From Nostocales cyanobacterium Centralia_MAG_434 (lineage in GTDB: Bacteria; Cyanobacteriota; Cyanobacteriia; Cyanobacteriales; Nostocaceae), in assembly GCA_021324415.1 (NCBI GenBank), contig JAJPJF010000355.1:1-64000 (forward strand): a stretch of DNA of 64,000 nucleotides. The letters run 5' to 3'. Positions 1 to 9,319 of this stretch are shown piece after piece (position 1 is the stretch's first letter; every line of letters begins with the position of its first letter). The translations under genes were made by a program, and so were the position numbers. The notes below the pieces were generated by a model, which was not told where the DNA came from, did no database searches, and saw nothing but the letters and a program-made list of their open reading frames with translations.

Positions 1-135
1 ACGGAGGGAACCTCAACGGACAGTTCGACGCCACATGCTTCAAGTCGGGAAACCCGCCCAACGCAGTGGCTCCTCAAGTCGGGAGACCCTTCCTGTGCGA
101 CTGTCCTGTGCAACGCAGTGGCTCCTCCCCACTCC
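1..135. repeat. Dispersed palindromic repeat cluster
   Basis: Non-coding DNA made of short repeat modules with the words CAACGCAGTGGCTCCTC and CAAGTCGGGAGACCC, each seen two or more times here. The first 31 bases are the exact reverse complement of 25606-25636, and related modules occur at 25.4-25.6, 39.8, 41.4, 44.8, 49.2, 52.1 and 61.8-61.9 kb. This is an interspersed repeat family, not a gene; the ORFs it creates are artefacts. Confidence 0.8.
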
Positions 136-1629
136 CTACGTACTAAAAACTATCTGTCCATTTTGGATTGCCACTAATCTTACTTTCAAAGGTCCAGCAG
201 TGTAAGTGTCCTCTACGGCAACAGCTTTAATATCTACTGGTTGATTGTACTGGCTCAACTGAGAAATAAAGTGAATGAAAGTCCCATCTATTTGCAGGCT
301 TTCTAAAATTCCAGCATTACGGGCACGAAATTGAGAAGCAGAGATCAGTTGCTCTAACCGCTCTCGTAGCTGATAAGCTGTCATAGTTTTGGGATTGGCT
401 GTTGTTGTGGCTATCACTTCACCACCAGTAAAAACCACTTGATTTCGTGCTGCATCCGCGAAAAATTCTATCCATTTTTCTCCTCTAACGTAGTTACCAG
501 CAGAGAAAATGCGCACAACATATTCTCTACCATCACTAATTTGCTTGCTCAACTGTTCAATCTGCTCTGGAGTAAAGTGCAGTATGGTCTCATTGGGCAA
601 AGGATGTAAATTTGGCTCAATTAATGAGCTACTGGCATTTTTGTTCGCCTCCTGTAGAAGCTGAATCACTGCTTGCCGAGCTGCTGTAATATTAGAGACA
701 CGCACTACCCCAGCAGCAAGAACCTGACCACGAACCAAAGCCAGTTTTCCTAAACGTAGGTCACGGAAAGACTGGTAATATTTTTCCAGCTTTGCGACTT
801 CTTGTTCGAGATAGTTTTGTTGTGTTTCCAATTCACGGAGGCGAGATTCCCGCATGGCAAGCACTTGCTCTCGTTGCGAAATTTCAAGATTGCGTCTTTG
901 AATCATCCTATCTAGGGCACTAATTTTTTGATCACGCTCTTGAATAGCTTCTTGGCGATTAGAAAGCTCTTGATCTCGCCGAGCGATCGCAATCTTTGCT
1001 TGATTGATAGTTTCGTTAGCTTGTTTGATCAGTCTTTCACGTTCTAGCTTGCGCTGTTCAATTTCCAACAGCAGCCTTTTTTTCTCATTATCAACACTTT
1101 CTAGTTCCGAGATTGCGTGTTGATACTGGTTGACAACTTGACCTAGCTCGTTTTGAGTACGTTGGAGTTGACTTTGAGTTTGAGCTTTTTGAGCAATAGT
1201 ACTCTTAAGCTGAGCTTGTGTTATTTGCTGTTTAGTATTGACTGCTTGCAAAGATTTATTAATTGCTCGTAGATCTTCCTGAGCTTGTGCTTGTTGTTTT
1301 TTAACTTGAGCTAACTCAGCTTGTGTGGTATCTAACTGCTTAGTTGTATTTTCGAGACTTTCTCGCTTGCGCCTGAGGTCTCGTTGAATATCCTCTAGTT
1401 GAAACACACCTTTTCGTAATCCTTCGTCGGCAACAAATAAAATTCCTAAGGTGGATGCCGAAATTCCTAACCCTGTCAAAATCGTGACTAACACTGCCGT
1501 GTTTTTAGGACGCAGGTTAAAAAGTGAGAGCCGCTTTTTGCCAACCCTTGTGCCAATGCGATCCCCAACGGTGGCAATTAAGCCTCCTACTACTAAAATA
1601 ACTACTATGAGGATGTACCCGGTCGTCAT
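136..1629 (-). CDS. DUF3084 domain-containing coiled-coil membrane protein
   Basis: 497 aa. Two hydrophobic segments at about residues 4-24 and 45-66 anchor the N-terminus. They are followed by a long, Gln/Glu/Arg-rich coiled coil (about 75-285) and a globular C-terminal domain (about 290-497). This architecture and length fit the cyanobacterial DUF3084 family, whose function is unknown; the coiled coil suggests a scaffold or envelope-associated role, which is inference. It lies downstream of ntcA on the same strand but about 180 bp away, so co-transcription is uncertain. Family assignment is fairly sure; no function should be attached. Confidence 0.8.
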   Translation of the reverse strand: MTTGYILIVVILVVGGLIATVGDRIGTRVGKKRLSLFNLRPKNTAVLVTILTGLGISASTLGILFVADEGLRKGVFQLEDIQRDLRRKRESLENTTKQLDTTQAELAQVKKQQAQAQEDLRAINKSLQAVNTKQQITQAQLKSTIAQKAQTQSQLQRTQNELGQVVNQYQHAISELESVDNEKKRLLLEIEQRKLERERLIKQANETINQAKIAIARRDQELSNRQEAIQERDQKISALDRMIQRRNLEISQREQVLAMRESRLRELETQQNYLEQEVAKLEKYYQSFRDLRLGKLALVRGQVLAAGVVRVSNITAARQAVIQLLQEANKNASSSLIEPNLHPLPNETILHFTPEQIEQLSKQISDGREYVVRIFSAGNYVRGEKWIEFFADAARNQVVFTGGEVIATTTANPKTMTAYQLRERLEQLISASQFRARNAGILESLQIDGTFIHFISQLSQYNQPVDIKAVAVEDTYTAGPLKVRLVAIQNGQIVFST

Positions 1630-1808
1630 TTTTTGCTACCGACGAGATCGTTCCTGATACAGCCTACTACTTCTAGCCAATGTCTGTGGAAGATTGGAGA
1701 TTGGCAATCAGCAAAACTACGCAATTGACGATATTGACCTCCGGTTCTACAGTTTGCGCCAGATCTAAGAAACACAACACGCGCCACCTCCACTCTCCCA
1801 CTTGATCT

Positions 1809-2480
1809 TTACGTAAATTGCCGACTTAAGGTAACAGGCTTATGCACAGTAATTTTCTTCTTGTGGATTGAAATCATCTTTTTTTCACGTAAGTCCCCAA
1901 GTAACCTTGTGACAGTTACGCGAGTCGAGCCAATTGCCTCAGCTATCGCTTGATGAGATAGCTTAAGATCTATTGTGATTCCATCTGCACAAGGTATGCC
2001 AAAATCGCGACAAAGAATTAACAAAAAACTCACCAACCTCGAACCCATGTCTCGGTGAGCGAGTGTTTCTATCATCATCTCTGTCTGTAAAATCCGGGAA
2101 GACAAACCCCGCAACATTAACATCGACAATTCTGGATTTTCCTTTAGTGCTTGTTCTACCTGCTCAATTGGTGCTGATAACAATTCTACAGGTGTAAAAG
2201 CAACTGCATGATAAAAACGATCCGACTTATTTCCTGTCAACAGAGACAAAACGCCAAAAACACTATTTTCCCGAAGTAACGCTACCGTTATTTCTTCTCC
2301 TGCTTCGTAGACCCTGGATAGTTTGACTGCACCTTTTAAAAGAAAATAAACTCGTTCGGCAGGATCGCCAGGAAAAAAGATCGTTTTATTACGTTCAAAC
2401 GTTTCCACAACTGGCGGAAACGCCCCGGTCGCCATCTGACGAAATACATTTGCTAGGGCTTTATCTTGTGCCACGATCAT
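1809..2480 (-). CDS. ntcA: Global nitrogen regulator NtcA (CRP/FNR family)
   Basis: 223 aa, the standard NtcA length. An N-terminal cyclic-nucleotide-type beta-roll (about 30-120), which binds 2-oxoglutarate in this family, is followed by the long dimerisation helix and a C-terminal winged helix-turn-helix with recognition helix around [20 protein letters not shown] (about 174-193). The sequence closely matches NtcA of heterocystous strains from memory of the family. NtcA activates nitrogen-assimilation and heterocyst genes when 2-oxoglutarate is high. A purine-rich ribosome binding site (GGGGAAGGGAG) precedes the ATG. A perfect NtcA box lies 88 bp upstream, consistent with autoregulation. 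Confidence 0.97.
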   Translation of the reverse strand: MIVAQDKALANVFRQMATGAFPPVVETFERNKTIFFPGDPAERVYFLLKGAVKLSRVYEAGEEITVALLRENSVFGVLSLLTGNKSDRFYHAVAFTPVELLSAPIEQVEQALKENPELSMLMLRGLSSRILQTEMMIETLAHRDMGSRLVSFLLILCRDFGIPCADGITIDLKLSHQAIAEAIGSTRVTVTRLLGDLREKKMISIHKKKITVHKPVTLSRQFT

Positions 2481-2567
2481 CTCCCTTCCCCTACCTAATG
2501 CCGGAAAACTAAAACAGATTATCTAAGAATACACCCGAAAAATAAATAAGACATTGTCAACCTTTTT

Positions 2568-2581
2568 GTACTTTCCTATAC
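2568..2581 (-). promoter_or_regulatory. NtcA-binding site GTA-N8-TAC upstream of ntcA
   Basis: The sequence GTACTTTCCTATAC matches the NtcA consensus GTA-N8-TAC exactly. Read on the minus strand it is followed 23 nt later by TATTTT, a TAN3T-like -10 box; 22-23 nt spacing is the class II NtcA-activated promoter layout. It faces ntcA, so positive autoregulation is the natural reading. The rest of 2481-2863 is AT-rich intergenic DNA between the divergent ntcA and fabI with no gene visible. Confidence 0.75.
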
Positions 2582-2863
2582 TTAACCTCTTTTCCTCATA
2601 ATTATTTGTTCATGATGATACATTTAATTTTCATTTTTCAATTTACTACTTTTTCATAGTTACTAGAAAGGTTGTAACCAAAAAGTTTTATGAAGACAAA
2701 ACTAAGGCACATTGAGAATATCTTAAGAAATAATCAGCCATTTCATGCAGACAAACAGCCTTCTCAAAAATCATTGTTTGAAAATCATACCGAAAACAAA
2801 GTCAAAGTGAGCATCAAATTCTAGTATGCTCCTAGTGATCGATAACATTAAAAATTCATTTCT

Positions 2864-3640
2864 ATGCTGGACCTAACTGGAAAAAATGCCCTTGTTACAG
2901 GCATTGCCAACAACCGCTCTATTGCTTGGGGTATTGCTCAACAACTACACAAAGCAGGAGCTAATCTCGGTATTACTTACCTGCCAGATGAGCGAGGAAA
3001 AATGGAAAAGAAAGTGGCAGAATTGGTGGAACCCCTCAACCCCAATCTATTTCTTCCCTGTAATGTGGAGAGTGATGAGCAAGTTCAATCTACTTTTGAG
3101 CTAGTCCGTGATAAGTGGGGCAGGTTGGACATTCTCATTCACTGTCTTGCATTTGCAAACAAAGAAGATTTAAGTGGAGATTTTAGCAGTACTTCACGTT
3201 CTGGCTTTAATAAAGCTTTAGAAATCAGCACTTACTCACTCGCGCAGTTAAGTGGAGCAGCTAAACCTTTGATGACGCAAGGAGGAAGTATCGTCACTTT
3301 GACTTATCTGGGTGGTGCCAGGGCAGTCCCGAATTATAACGTCATGGGAGTAGCCAAAGCTGGACTTGAAGCAAGTGTGCGTTACCTAGCAGCTGAACTT
3401 GGTCCTTTGAATATTCGCGTCAATGCTATTTCTGCTGGCCCCATTCGCACCCTAGCTTCTAGCGCAGTTGGAGGTATTCTCGATATGATTCATCATGTGG
3501 AGCAAGTTGCTCCCTTACGACGCACTGTCACTCAGTTAGAAGTGGGTAATACAGCAGCTTTCTTATGTAGTGATTTATCAAGTGGAATCACTGGTCAGGT
3601 CCTGTATGTAGATGCAGGATATGAAATCATGGGAATGTAA
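2864..3640 (+). CDS. fabI: Enoyl-[acyl-carrier-protein] reductase (NADH) FabI
   Basis: 258 aa short-chain dehydrogenase fold. It catalyses the last reductive step of each fatty-acid elongation cycle. The N-terminal cofactor loop TGIANNRSIAWGIA is the FabI variant of the Rossmann motif, and the catalytic pair is Y-x6-K in YNVMGVAK. The C-terminus (ITGQVLYVDAGYEIMGM) is typical of cyanobacterial FabI. It is followed 60 bp later by hisB on the same strand, an arrangement common in Nostocales, so the two may be co-transcribed. Length is full. Confidence 0.97.
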   Translation: MLDLTGKNALVTGIANNRSIAWGIAQQLHKAGANLGITYLPDERGKMEKKVAELVEPLNPNLFLPCNVESDEQVQSTFELVRDKWGRLDILIHCLAFANKEDLSGDFSSTSRSGFNKALEISTYSLAQLSGAAKPLMTQGGSIVTLTYLGGARAVPNYNVMGVAKAGLEASVRYLAAELGPLNIRVNAISAGPIRTLASSAVGGILDMIHHVEQVAPLRRTVTQLEVGNTAAFLCSDLSSGITGQVLYVDAGYEIMGM

Positions 3641-3700
3641 AATGGAGCATAGGGCATAGATAGATAATTTCCATGCCCCATGCCCCATGCCCTAATACTT

Positions 3701-4330
3701 ATGCAGCAAGCACCTAATCGCCAAACTCTAGAACGTTTTTCTCCTCGTATAGCCTCTTTACACCGCACTACCAGCGAAACGGATGTACAAGTCACGATTA
3801 ACCTTGATGGGACAGGAACTTGCACAGCAGCAACTGGTATTCCCTTTTTAGATCATATGCTGCATCAAATCTCCTCTCATAGTCTAATTGACTTGGATGT
3901 ACATGCAACAGGAGATTTACATATTGACGACCACCACACTAACGAGGATGTGGGCATTACTTTGGGGCAAGCTTTAAACAAAGCGCTAGGTGAAAGGAAA
4001 GGCATTGTTCGCTTTGGTAATTTTCTGGCTCCTTTGGATGAGGCTTTAATTCAGGTGGCTTTGGATTTTTCTGGACGTCCTCACCTCAGCTATGGTTTAC
4101 AAATTCCTACCCAGCGGGTGGGAACCTATGACACTCAGTTGGTACGTGAGTTCTTTGTAGCTTTAGTGAATCATAGTCAGATGACGTTGCACATTCGTCA
4201 GTTAGATGGGATCAATTCTCATCACATTATTGAGGCAACGTTTAAGGCGTTTGCAAGAGCTATGCGGATGGCAGTGGAGATTGATCCTCGTCGTGCTGGG
4301 ATGATTCCTAGTTCTAAGGGGGTTTTGTAA
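3701..4330 (+). CDS. hisB: Imidazoleglycerol-phosphate dehydratase HisB
   Basis: 209 aa from the chosen start. It dehydrates imidazole glycerol phosphate to imidazole acetol phosphate in histidine synthesis. The two metal-binding signatures are present: DDHHTNED and [18 protein letters not shown]. An in-frame ATG at 3680 would add seven residues, but it lies inside a repeat (3652-3692, GCCCCATGCCCCATGCCC) and has no ribosome binding site, so ATG 3701 is preferred. Monofunctional dehydratase, not the HisNB fusion of enterobacteria. Confidence 0.95.
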   Translation: MQQAPNRQTLERFSPRIASLHRTTSETDVQVTINLDGTGTCTAATGIPFLDHMLHQISSHSLIDLDVHATGDLHIDDHHTNEDVGITLGQALNKALGERKGIVRFGNFLAPLDEALIQVALDFSGRPHLSYGLQIPTQRVGTYDTQLVREFFVALVNHSQMTLHIRQLDGINSHHIIEATFKAFARAMRMAVEIDPRRAGMIPSSKGVL

Positions 4331-4401
4331 CGTATCTCTTGAAACAAAAATTGCGAATGTAGACGCAAGGAAGATATATCAAAGTTGGATGGGAGCGATC
4401 A

Positions 4402-4445
4402 CCAGTTACCCATTTCTGTTAGAAAATGCGCAAAACTGGGTAACC
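4402..4445 (+). other. Inverted repeat between hisB and the ABC ATPase gene
   Basis: GTTACCCA and TGGGTAAC form an 8-bp inverted repeat separated by about 24 bases. There is no clear T-run, so it may be a weak terminator, an operator or chance. Confidence 0.3.
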
Positions 4446-4494
4446 TAGAACTAAATAATATTTTTGTATTCTTTCAAACACAGTTTTCAAAAAC

Positions 4495-5472
4495 ATGAAA
4501 TCTGTCGCAGATGCTCCCAATTTTCAACTGAATACCCAGGACTCTCCGCCAGTAGTTATAACTTCCGATTTACGCAAAGTTTATCGTACTGGCTTCTTTC
4601 TAAATCAAAAGGTCGTATCCTTAAAAAGCTGTTCTTTGACAGTACACAAAGGTGAAACTTTTGGTCTATTAGGACCCAATGGTGCAGGTAAAACCACATT
4701 ATTAAAATTGTTATTGGGAATTATTCGCCCAACATCTGGTCGGGGCTCATTGTTGGGAAAACCACTAGGTGATCGTAGCGTCAAGCAAAGTATTGGTTAC
4801 TTACCAGAAAATGCTTATTTGTACGACTATCTAACTGGCTGGGAATGTTTACAGCTAGCTGCTGGACTATTCCAAATCCCCAGAAGTGTACAACGTCAAC
4901 GCATTCCTCAGTTACTGGAACTAGTAGGATTATCTAAATCTGATGCTTGCAAAAAACAAATGCGTCGCTACTCTAAGGGAATGTTACAACGTGTCGGTAT
5001 GGCACAGGCTCTCATTAACAATCCAGAAGTCATTTTTCTGGATGAACCAATGTCTGGTCTCGATCCTGTAGGACGTTACCAAATACGGGAAATCATCCTA
5101 GCTCTGAAAAAGAGTGGTAAAACGATTTTTTTTAATAGCCATATTCTCAGTGAAGTGGAGCAAGTTTGCGATCGCGTTGCTATTCTTACTCAAGGTGAAC
5201 TCATTTGTGCTGGTTCTCTCAATGAACTTCTAGGAGAACGAAACACATATTATGTCAAAGGTCAAGGTGGTGATTGGGAAATTCTGAAAAAATGGCTCTT
5301 TAATCTTGAGTTTGCACCTGATGGTTCTTGGGAAGGGGAGCTGCAAGGAGATTCCTATGATTTTCTTGCTAGCCTGCGCTTAATGGGTGGGCAAATTATT
5401 GCTATGAAATTATTCCGTCCTTCCCTAGAAGAGTTTTTTATCAAAACTGTCAAACAAATAGGCAACAATTAA
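4495..5472 (+). CDS. ABC transporter ATP-binding protein (ABC-2 type)
   Basis: 325 aa nucleotide-binding subunit. Walker A GPNGAGKTT (about residues 60-68), a degenerate signature YSKGMLQRVGMAQAL, Walker B VIFLDEP and the switch His in NSH are all present, followed by a C-terminal extension (about 240-325) typical of ABC-2 exporters of the DrrA/CcmA class. No membrane permease gene is adjacent, so its partner must be elsewhere and the substrate cannot be named. The next gene is a polysaccharide export protein, but the 380-bp gap argues against one operon. The ATG at 4495 has no strong ribosome binding site. Confidence 0.88.
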   Translation: MKSVADAPNFQLNTQDSPPVVITSDLRKVYRTGFFLNQKVVSLKSCSLTVHKGETFGLLGPNGAGKTTLLKLLLGIIRPTSGRGSLLGKPLGDRSVKQSIGYLPENAYLYDYLTGWECLQLAAGLFQIPRSVQRQRIPQLLELVGLSKSDACKKQMRRYSKGMLQRVGMAQALINNPEVIFLDEPMSGLDPVGRYQIREIILALKKSGKTIFFNSHILSEVEQVCDRVAILTQGELICAGSLNELLGERNTYYVKGQGGDWEILKKWLFNLEFAPDGSWEGELQGDSYDFLASLRLMGGQIIAMKLFRPSLEEFFIKTVKQIGNN

Positions 5473-5852
5473 CCCTATTTTTAAATAACACAATGTGAAT
5501 TTTTTATAGCAATGATATGACACTATGGTGTCTTTAATATTACATTTTTTTCATCACTACTTTTATTCGTGATTTGTCCTTTGTCTAAAACCGATGACCA
5601 ATAACCAATGTCAGACTTGACTAGTGACAATTGTGATACGTAACTGCTTAGTACTCAAATTAAATTTTTCTAATGTTAAGTCTGCCTAAACTTTAAGTTA
5701 GCTTTATTGAAAATTAAAATGCAATACGCATTTTTCTACGGAAAAAACCATTGTGTTTAGGAAAATAAAAGTATTGGGGAACTTGAATTATATGTAATAG
5801 TCAAGTTTAAAATGTTTAAACAGTACTTTATTGATAGTAGTCTCAGGTAAAC
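5473..5852. other. AT-rich intergenic region, no gene seen
   Basis: 380 bp of AT-rich DNA between the ABC ATPase and the export protein. I see no ORF with a credible start, no strong hairpin and no repeat beyond short direct words (ACCAATAACCAATG). It probably holds the promoter of the downstream gene. Confidence 0.5.
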
Positions 5853-7457
5853 ATGCTGAATACAATTTCATTGAAATTCCTCAAGCAGCCAGTTGCAGGT
5901 ATGGCCTTGTTGACTGCTGTCATAATGGCTTTTCCACCTGCAAGCCAAGCTCAGAGACCATCAGTATTACCAACAAAACAAATTAAACAAAATACACCAA
6001 TAACACCAGTAAACCCAACACTACCAGTCACACCAGTAAATCCAATAACACCAGTAAACCCAACACTACCAGTCACACCAGTAAATTCAACAACACTAAA
6101 GAAACCAACATCAACAACAATACAAGCTACAGGAGGAGTAGAAAGAGCTTATACACTAGGAGGCGGGGATCGTATTAAAATTAATGTGTTTGAAGTACCA
6201 GAATATACATCTGAATATGCGATTCCTCCAGGAGGAGCAGTTAACCTACCTTTGATTGGTAGCGTAACTGTTGAAGGACTCACAACAGAACAGGCTGCTG
6301 ACTTAATTAGCCAGAAATACTCTCGTTTTCTCAAACGTCCCCTGATCTCAGTGAACCTGTTAGCTCCTCGACCCATTAATGTCTTTGTGGCTGGAGAAGT
6401 GACACGTCCTGGGGCTTACACTCTCAGCTTATCGGGAGGCGCAGGAAACGATCCTGGAGTGCAATACCCAACTGTATTATCAGCACTAACAACAGCCCAG
6501 GGTGTCTTGGCAAGTGCGGACGTAACTAAAGTGGAGCTAAGGCGCAAAATAGGACGAGGACCAGAACAAGTCACTTTGGTCGATTTGGATCAACTGATAA
6601 AAACAGGCAACTTACCACAAGATATTACCTTACGGGATGGAGACACCATCTTTGTGCCACAGGCAACCTCTATCGATTTAGCCAATGCGCGTAACTTAGC
6701 TGCATCAAGCTTTGCCGCTGATGTCACTAAACCCCGCAGAGTTGCAATTATTGGTGAAGTTTATCGTCCAGGATCATATCTAGTTGCTGAAGGAACTGCA
6801 GAGGTAGGAACAGCAAACAACACAACAGGTACTCCAGCCGCAACCAGTCAGCCAACTCTCATGCGAGCACTCCAATTAGCTGGAGGGATCACACCACAAG
6901 CTAATGTTCGTGAAATTAAGCTGCGCCGACCTACCAGAACTGGCGGAGAGCAACTGATCTCCGTTAATCTTTGGCGGCTTATACAAAGTGGTGACATTAA
7001 TCAAGACGTGATTGTGCAAGATGGGGACACCGTCATTATTCCGACGGCTACAACTGTGACCCCAGCAGAAGCTACTCAATTAGCAACAACGACCTTATCT
7101 CCTGCCAGGATTCAAGTTAATGTAGTAGGTGAAGTGAAGAAACCAGGAACAATTGATCTTCAACCCAATAGTTCTTTAAATCAAGCTCTGTTGGTAGCTG
7201 GTGGATTTAATGATGCTAGAGCTAGTCGAAGAGCTGTTGATTTAATTCGCCTCAATCCTGATGGCTCTGTTACTAAGCGTATAGTTAAAATAGATTTAAA
7301 AGCAGGATTAAATGAGCAAACTAATCCTATTCTTCGCAATAATGATGTTGTGATAGTCAGTCGCTCTGGCCTAGCTAAGACTGGTGACGCTTTTGGCGCT
7401 ATATTCAATCCAGTAGGTACTGCCGTGGGCTTTTTCAGAGCTTTGTTTGGATATTAA
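5853..7457 (+). CDS. Polysaccharide export protein with SLBB domains (Wza-like)
   Basis: 534 aa. A signal peptide (about 1-33, ending near SQAQ) is followed by a Pro/Thr/Val/Asn-rich linker (about 45-85), a Poly_export domain (about 98-190, starting YTLGGGDRIKINVFEVPEY) and SLBB-type soluble ligand-binding beta-grasp repeats seen in VAIIGEVYRPGSYLV and VNVVGEVKKPGTIDL. This layout matches outer-membrane polysaccharide secretion proteins, so a role in exopolysaccharide or sheath export is likely. The linker contains a perfect 45-bp tandem duplication. No glycosyltransferases adjoin it. The C-terminus lacks the Wza amphipathic helix I would expect, so the exact class is uncertain. Confidence 0.88.
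   Translation: MLNTISLKFLKQPVAGMALLTAVIMAFPPASQAQRPSVLPTKQIKQNTPITPVNPTLPVTPVNPITPVNPTLPVTPVNSTTLKKPTSTTIQATGGVERAYTLGGGDRIKINVFEVPEYTSEYAIPPGGAVNLPLIGSVTVEGLTTEQAADLISQKYSRFLKRPLISVNLLAPRPINVFVAGEVTRPGAYTLSLSGGAGNDPGVQYPTVLSALTTAQGVLASADVTKVELRRKIGRGPEQVTLVDLDQLIKTGNLPQDITLRDGDTIFVPQATSIDLANARNLAASSFAADVTKPRRVAIIGEVYRPGSYLVAEGTAEVGTANNTTGTPAATSQPTLMRALQLAGGITPQANVREIKLRRPTRTGGEQLISVNLWRLIQSGDINQDVIVQDGDTVIIPTATTVTPAEATQLATTTLSPARIQVNVVGEVKKPGTIDLQPNSSLNQALLVAGGFNDARASRRAVDLIRLNPDGSVTKRIVKIDLKAGLNEQTNPILRNNDVVIVSRSGLAKTGDAFGAIFNPVGTAVGFFRALFGY
5999..6088 (+). repeat. 45-bp tandem duplication inside the export-protein gene
   Basis: Two adjacent copies (5999-6043 and 6044-6088) encode a 15-residue unit ITPVNPTLPVTPVNP; the second ends in NS. 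The copies differ only in the last bases. It is in frame and lengthens the periplasmic linker before the Poly_export domain. Confidence 0.85.
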
Positions 7458-7513
7458 CAGCTAATTGCATTTATGGGTTATAAGTTATTAGTCACCAAAA
7501 ACTTATAACTCAT

Positions 7514-9136
7514 ATGCAGCTTCGGGCATCCTGGTTACAAGGATTACTATGCAGTTTGACCCTCGCCTGCGGTTGGGGTGTAGGAATGCCTTCTACTCTA
7601 GCCGCACAAACAGTGACTATCCGCTTGGGACCATTTCAACAGTCAATAGCGATCGCGGACTTAGAAAAGTTTGCTAAAACAGGATATTTGCCAGAGAGAC
7701 TACAAATTTTATCACCCTTCCTGAAACCCGAAGTGCGAGAGTTGTTGACCAAGCGTCTTTCAATCAACCCTGCTTTTGCAGACAAATTCATCACCGGACT
7801 GACGCGATCGCCACAAGGTAAGCAACTCATCGAATCCTTAGGAGGAGCTTTTCCAGGAAGCACAGCCGAAAGCCTACAAGCAACAGTTAACCTGGCACTA
7901 CGACAAGTCAACGGTTTAAGCGCATTAAGCTTCTTGCGAGCCTATCCACAAGAGAACGTGACTGTAGACGCTAGCAAAGCCGTTGGTTTGGTTATTGCAG
8001 CTAACGGTAACTTTTTGCAAAGTCAAATTCTAGGTCTGGTCCTAGAACAGGAGTCTCCAATTACAGGCAACAATCTCCTCAATTCTACTTTAAATCCAGC
8101 TATTCCTGGTACACAAACAGTACAAGAGCAGACACTTAACCTGCAAGATAGACAACGAAACCGGGTGATTCCTGTTGACATTTACTGGAGTAGGAGTAAC
8201 CCTGAAGATCCACTCGTTGTTATGTCCCACGGTTTTGGAGCAAATCGCACATTTTTACGTTATTTAGCGCTGCATTTAGCTTCTCACGGGATCACAGTCG
8301 TAGCAGTTGAACATCCGGGTAGTGATGTGACGGCTGTGAGCCAAGCTTCTGATCAAGCAAACTTAGCACGGCTACTACCCGCTCGTGAATTCATAGATAG
8401 ACCAAAAGATATCAGCTTTGTGCTGAATGAACTCGCAAAATTAAACGCCCAACCTGGACCAATGCGGTTAAAGTTTAATACAGAGAAAGTGACTATTATT
8501 GGTCACTCTTTGGGTGGTTATACTGCCTTGGCTTTGCTAGGAGGAGAGGTTAATTTAGCGGAACTCAAGCAATTTTGCAAAAATTCTCTAAGTATTGGCG
8601 AGTCTCCAGGAGACTGGTTGCAATGTGCAGCCGCATCTCTACAAGGCAACAAATTGCATTTACAAGATGCGCGAGTGAAAAGTGCGATCGCCCTAAACCC
8701 TCTTGTGGGCAACCTATTTGGCAAGAATGGTCTCACTTATATTAATAAGCCAGTCTTAATTCTCAGTGGTACTGAAGACTCTCTAACACCAGCACTGAGA
8801 AATCAAATAGAACCTTTCAATCAACTGAGAGAACCCAAGTATCTATTAACTGCTATTGGTGGTACGCACTTAAGTATTAGCGATCCTGCATCTACTGTGA
8901 GTGCAGCCACTACCATCGTTAGAGAACGGCGAGGTGAGCAAACTGAGCGACTGCGTCAATTAACCAAAGGCGTTAGTTTAGCATTTATCAAGCAACTGAC
9001 ACCAGAAGCGAAAATTTATCAACCTTTCCTAACATCAGCTTACCCTCAATCCTTCTCTACACCTGAACTGCCGTTGCGTCTTATTTCTGACTTACCGACC
9101 AGTGTAAAAATGTGGATGGGCTTAGTTAGCAGATAG
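7514..9136 (+). CDS. Alpha/beta hydrolase with N-terminal DUF1400 domain
   Basis: 540 aa, secreted: signal peptide about 1-30 ending at TLAAQ. Residues about 32-160 are the cyanobacterial DUF1400 domain. The rest is an alpha/beta hydrolase of the platelet-activating-factor acetylhydrolase-like group with oxyanion region VMSHGFGANRTFLRYLA, nucleophile elbow GHSLGGY (Ser near residue 331) and a late His in GGTHLSISD. It is therefore probably a periplasmic or cell-surface lipase/esterase; substrate unknown. It follows the polysaccharide export gene by 56 bp on the same strand. Two HIP1 octamers lie within the first 300 bp of the gene. Confidence 0.85.
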   Translation: MQLRASWLQGLLCSLTLACGWGVGMPSTLAAQTVTIRLGPFQQSIAIADLEKFAKTGYLPERLQILSPFLKPEVRELLTKRLSINPAFADKFITGLTRSPQGKQLIESLGGAFPGSTAESLQATVNLALRQVNGLSALSFLRAYPQENVTVDASKAVGLVIAANGNFLQSQILGLVLEQESPITGNNLLNSTLNPAIPGTQTVQEQTLNLQDRQRNRVIPVDIYWSRSNPEDPLVVMSHGFGANRTFLRYLALHLASHGITVVAVEHPGSDVTAVSQASDQANLARLLPAREFIDRPKDISFVLNELAKLNAQPGPMRLKFNTEKVTIIGHSLGGYTALALLGGEVNLAELKQFCKNSLSIGESPGDWLQCAAASLQGNKLHLQDARVKSAIALNPLVGNLFGKNGLTYINKPVLILSGTEDSLTPALRNQIEPFNQLREPKYLLTAIGGTHLSISDPASTVSAATTIVRERRGEQTERLRQLTKGVSLAFIKQLTPEAKIYQPFLTSAYPQSFSTPELPLRLISDLPTSVKMWMGLVSR

Positions 9137-9319
9137 ATAGAATGCCATAATATCGCATTTTAAATGATAGTTACCTAAATTTTGCCTTTTTTTGGCTCTT
9201 GCCTTGAATAGATAATTGTGGTATCTACTTTATCACATTCTAGACATTAGACTGAAAATAGGACAAGGTAATATTGTGTCCTTACAGTAAATCCATTAAA
9301 AGCAAAATTAGGAGTTTAA

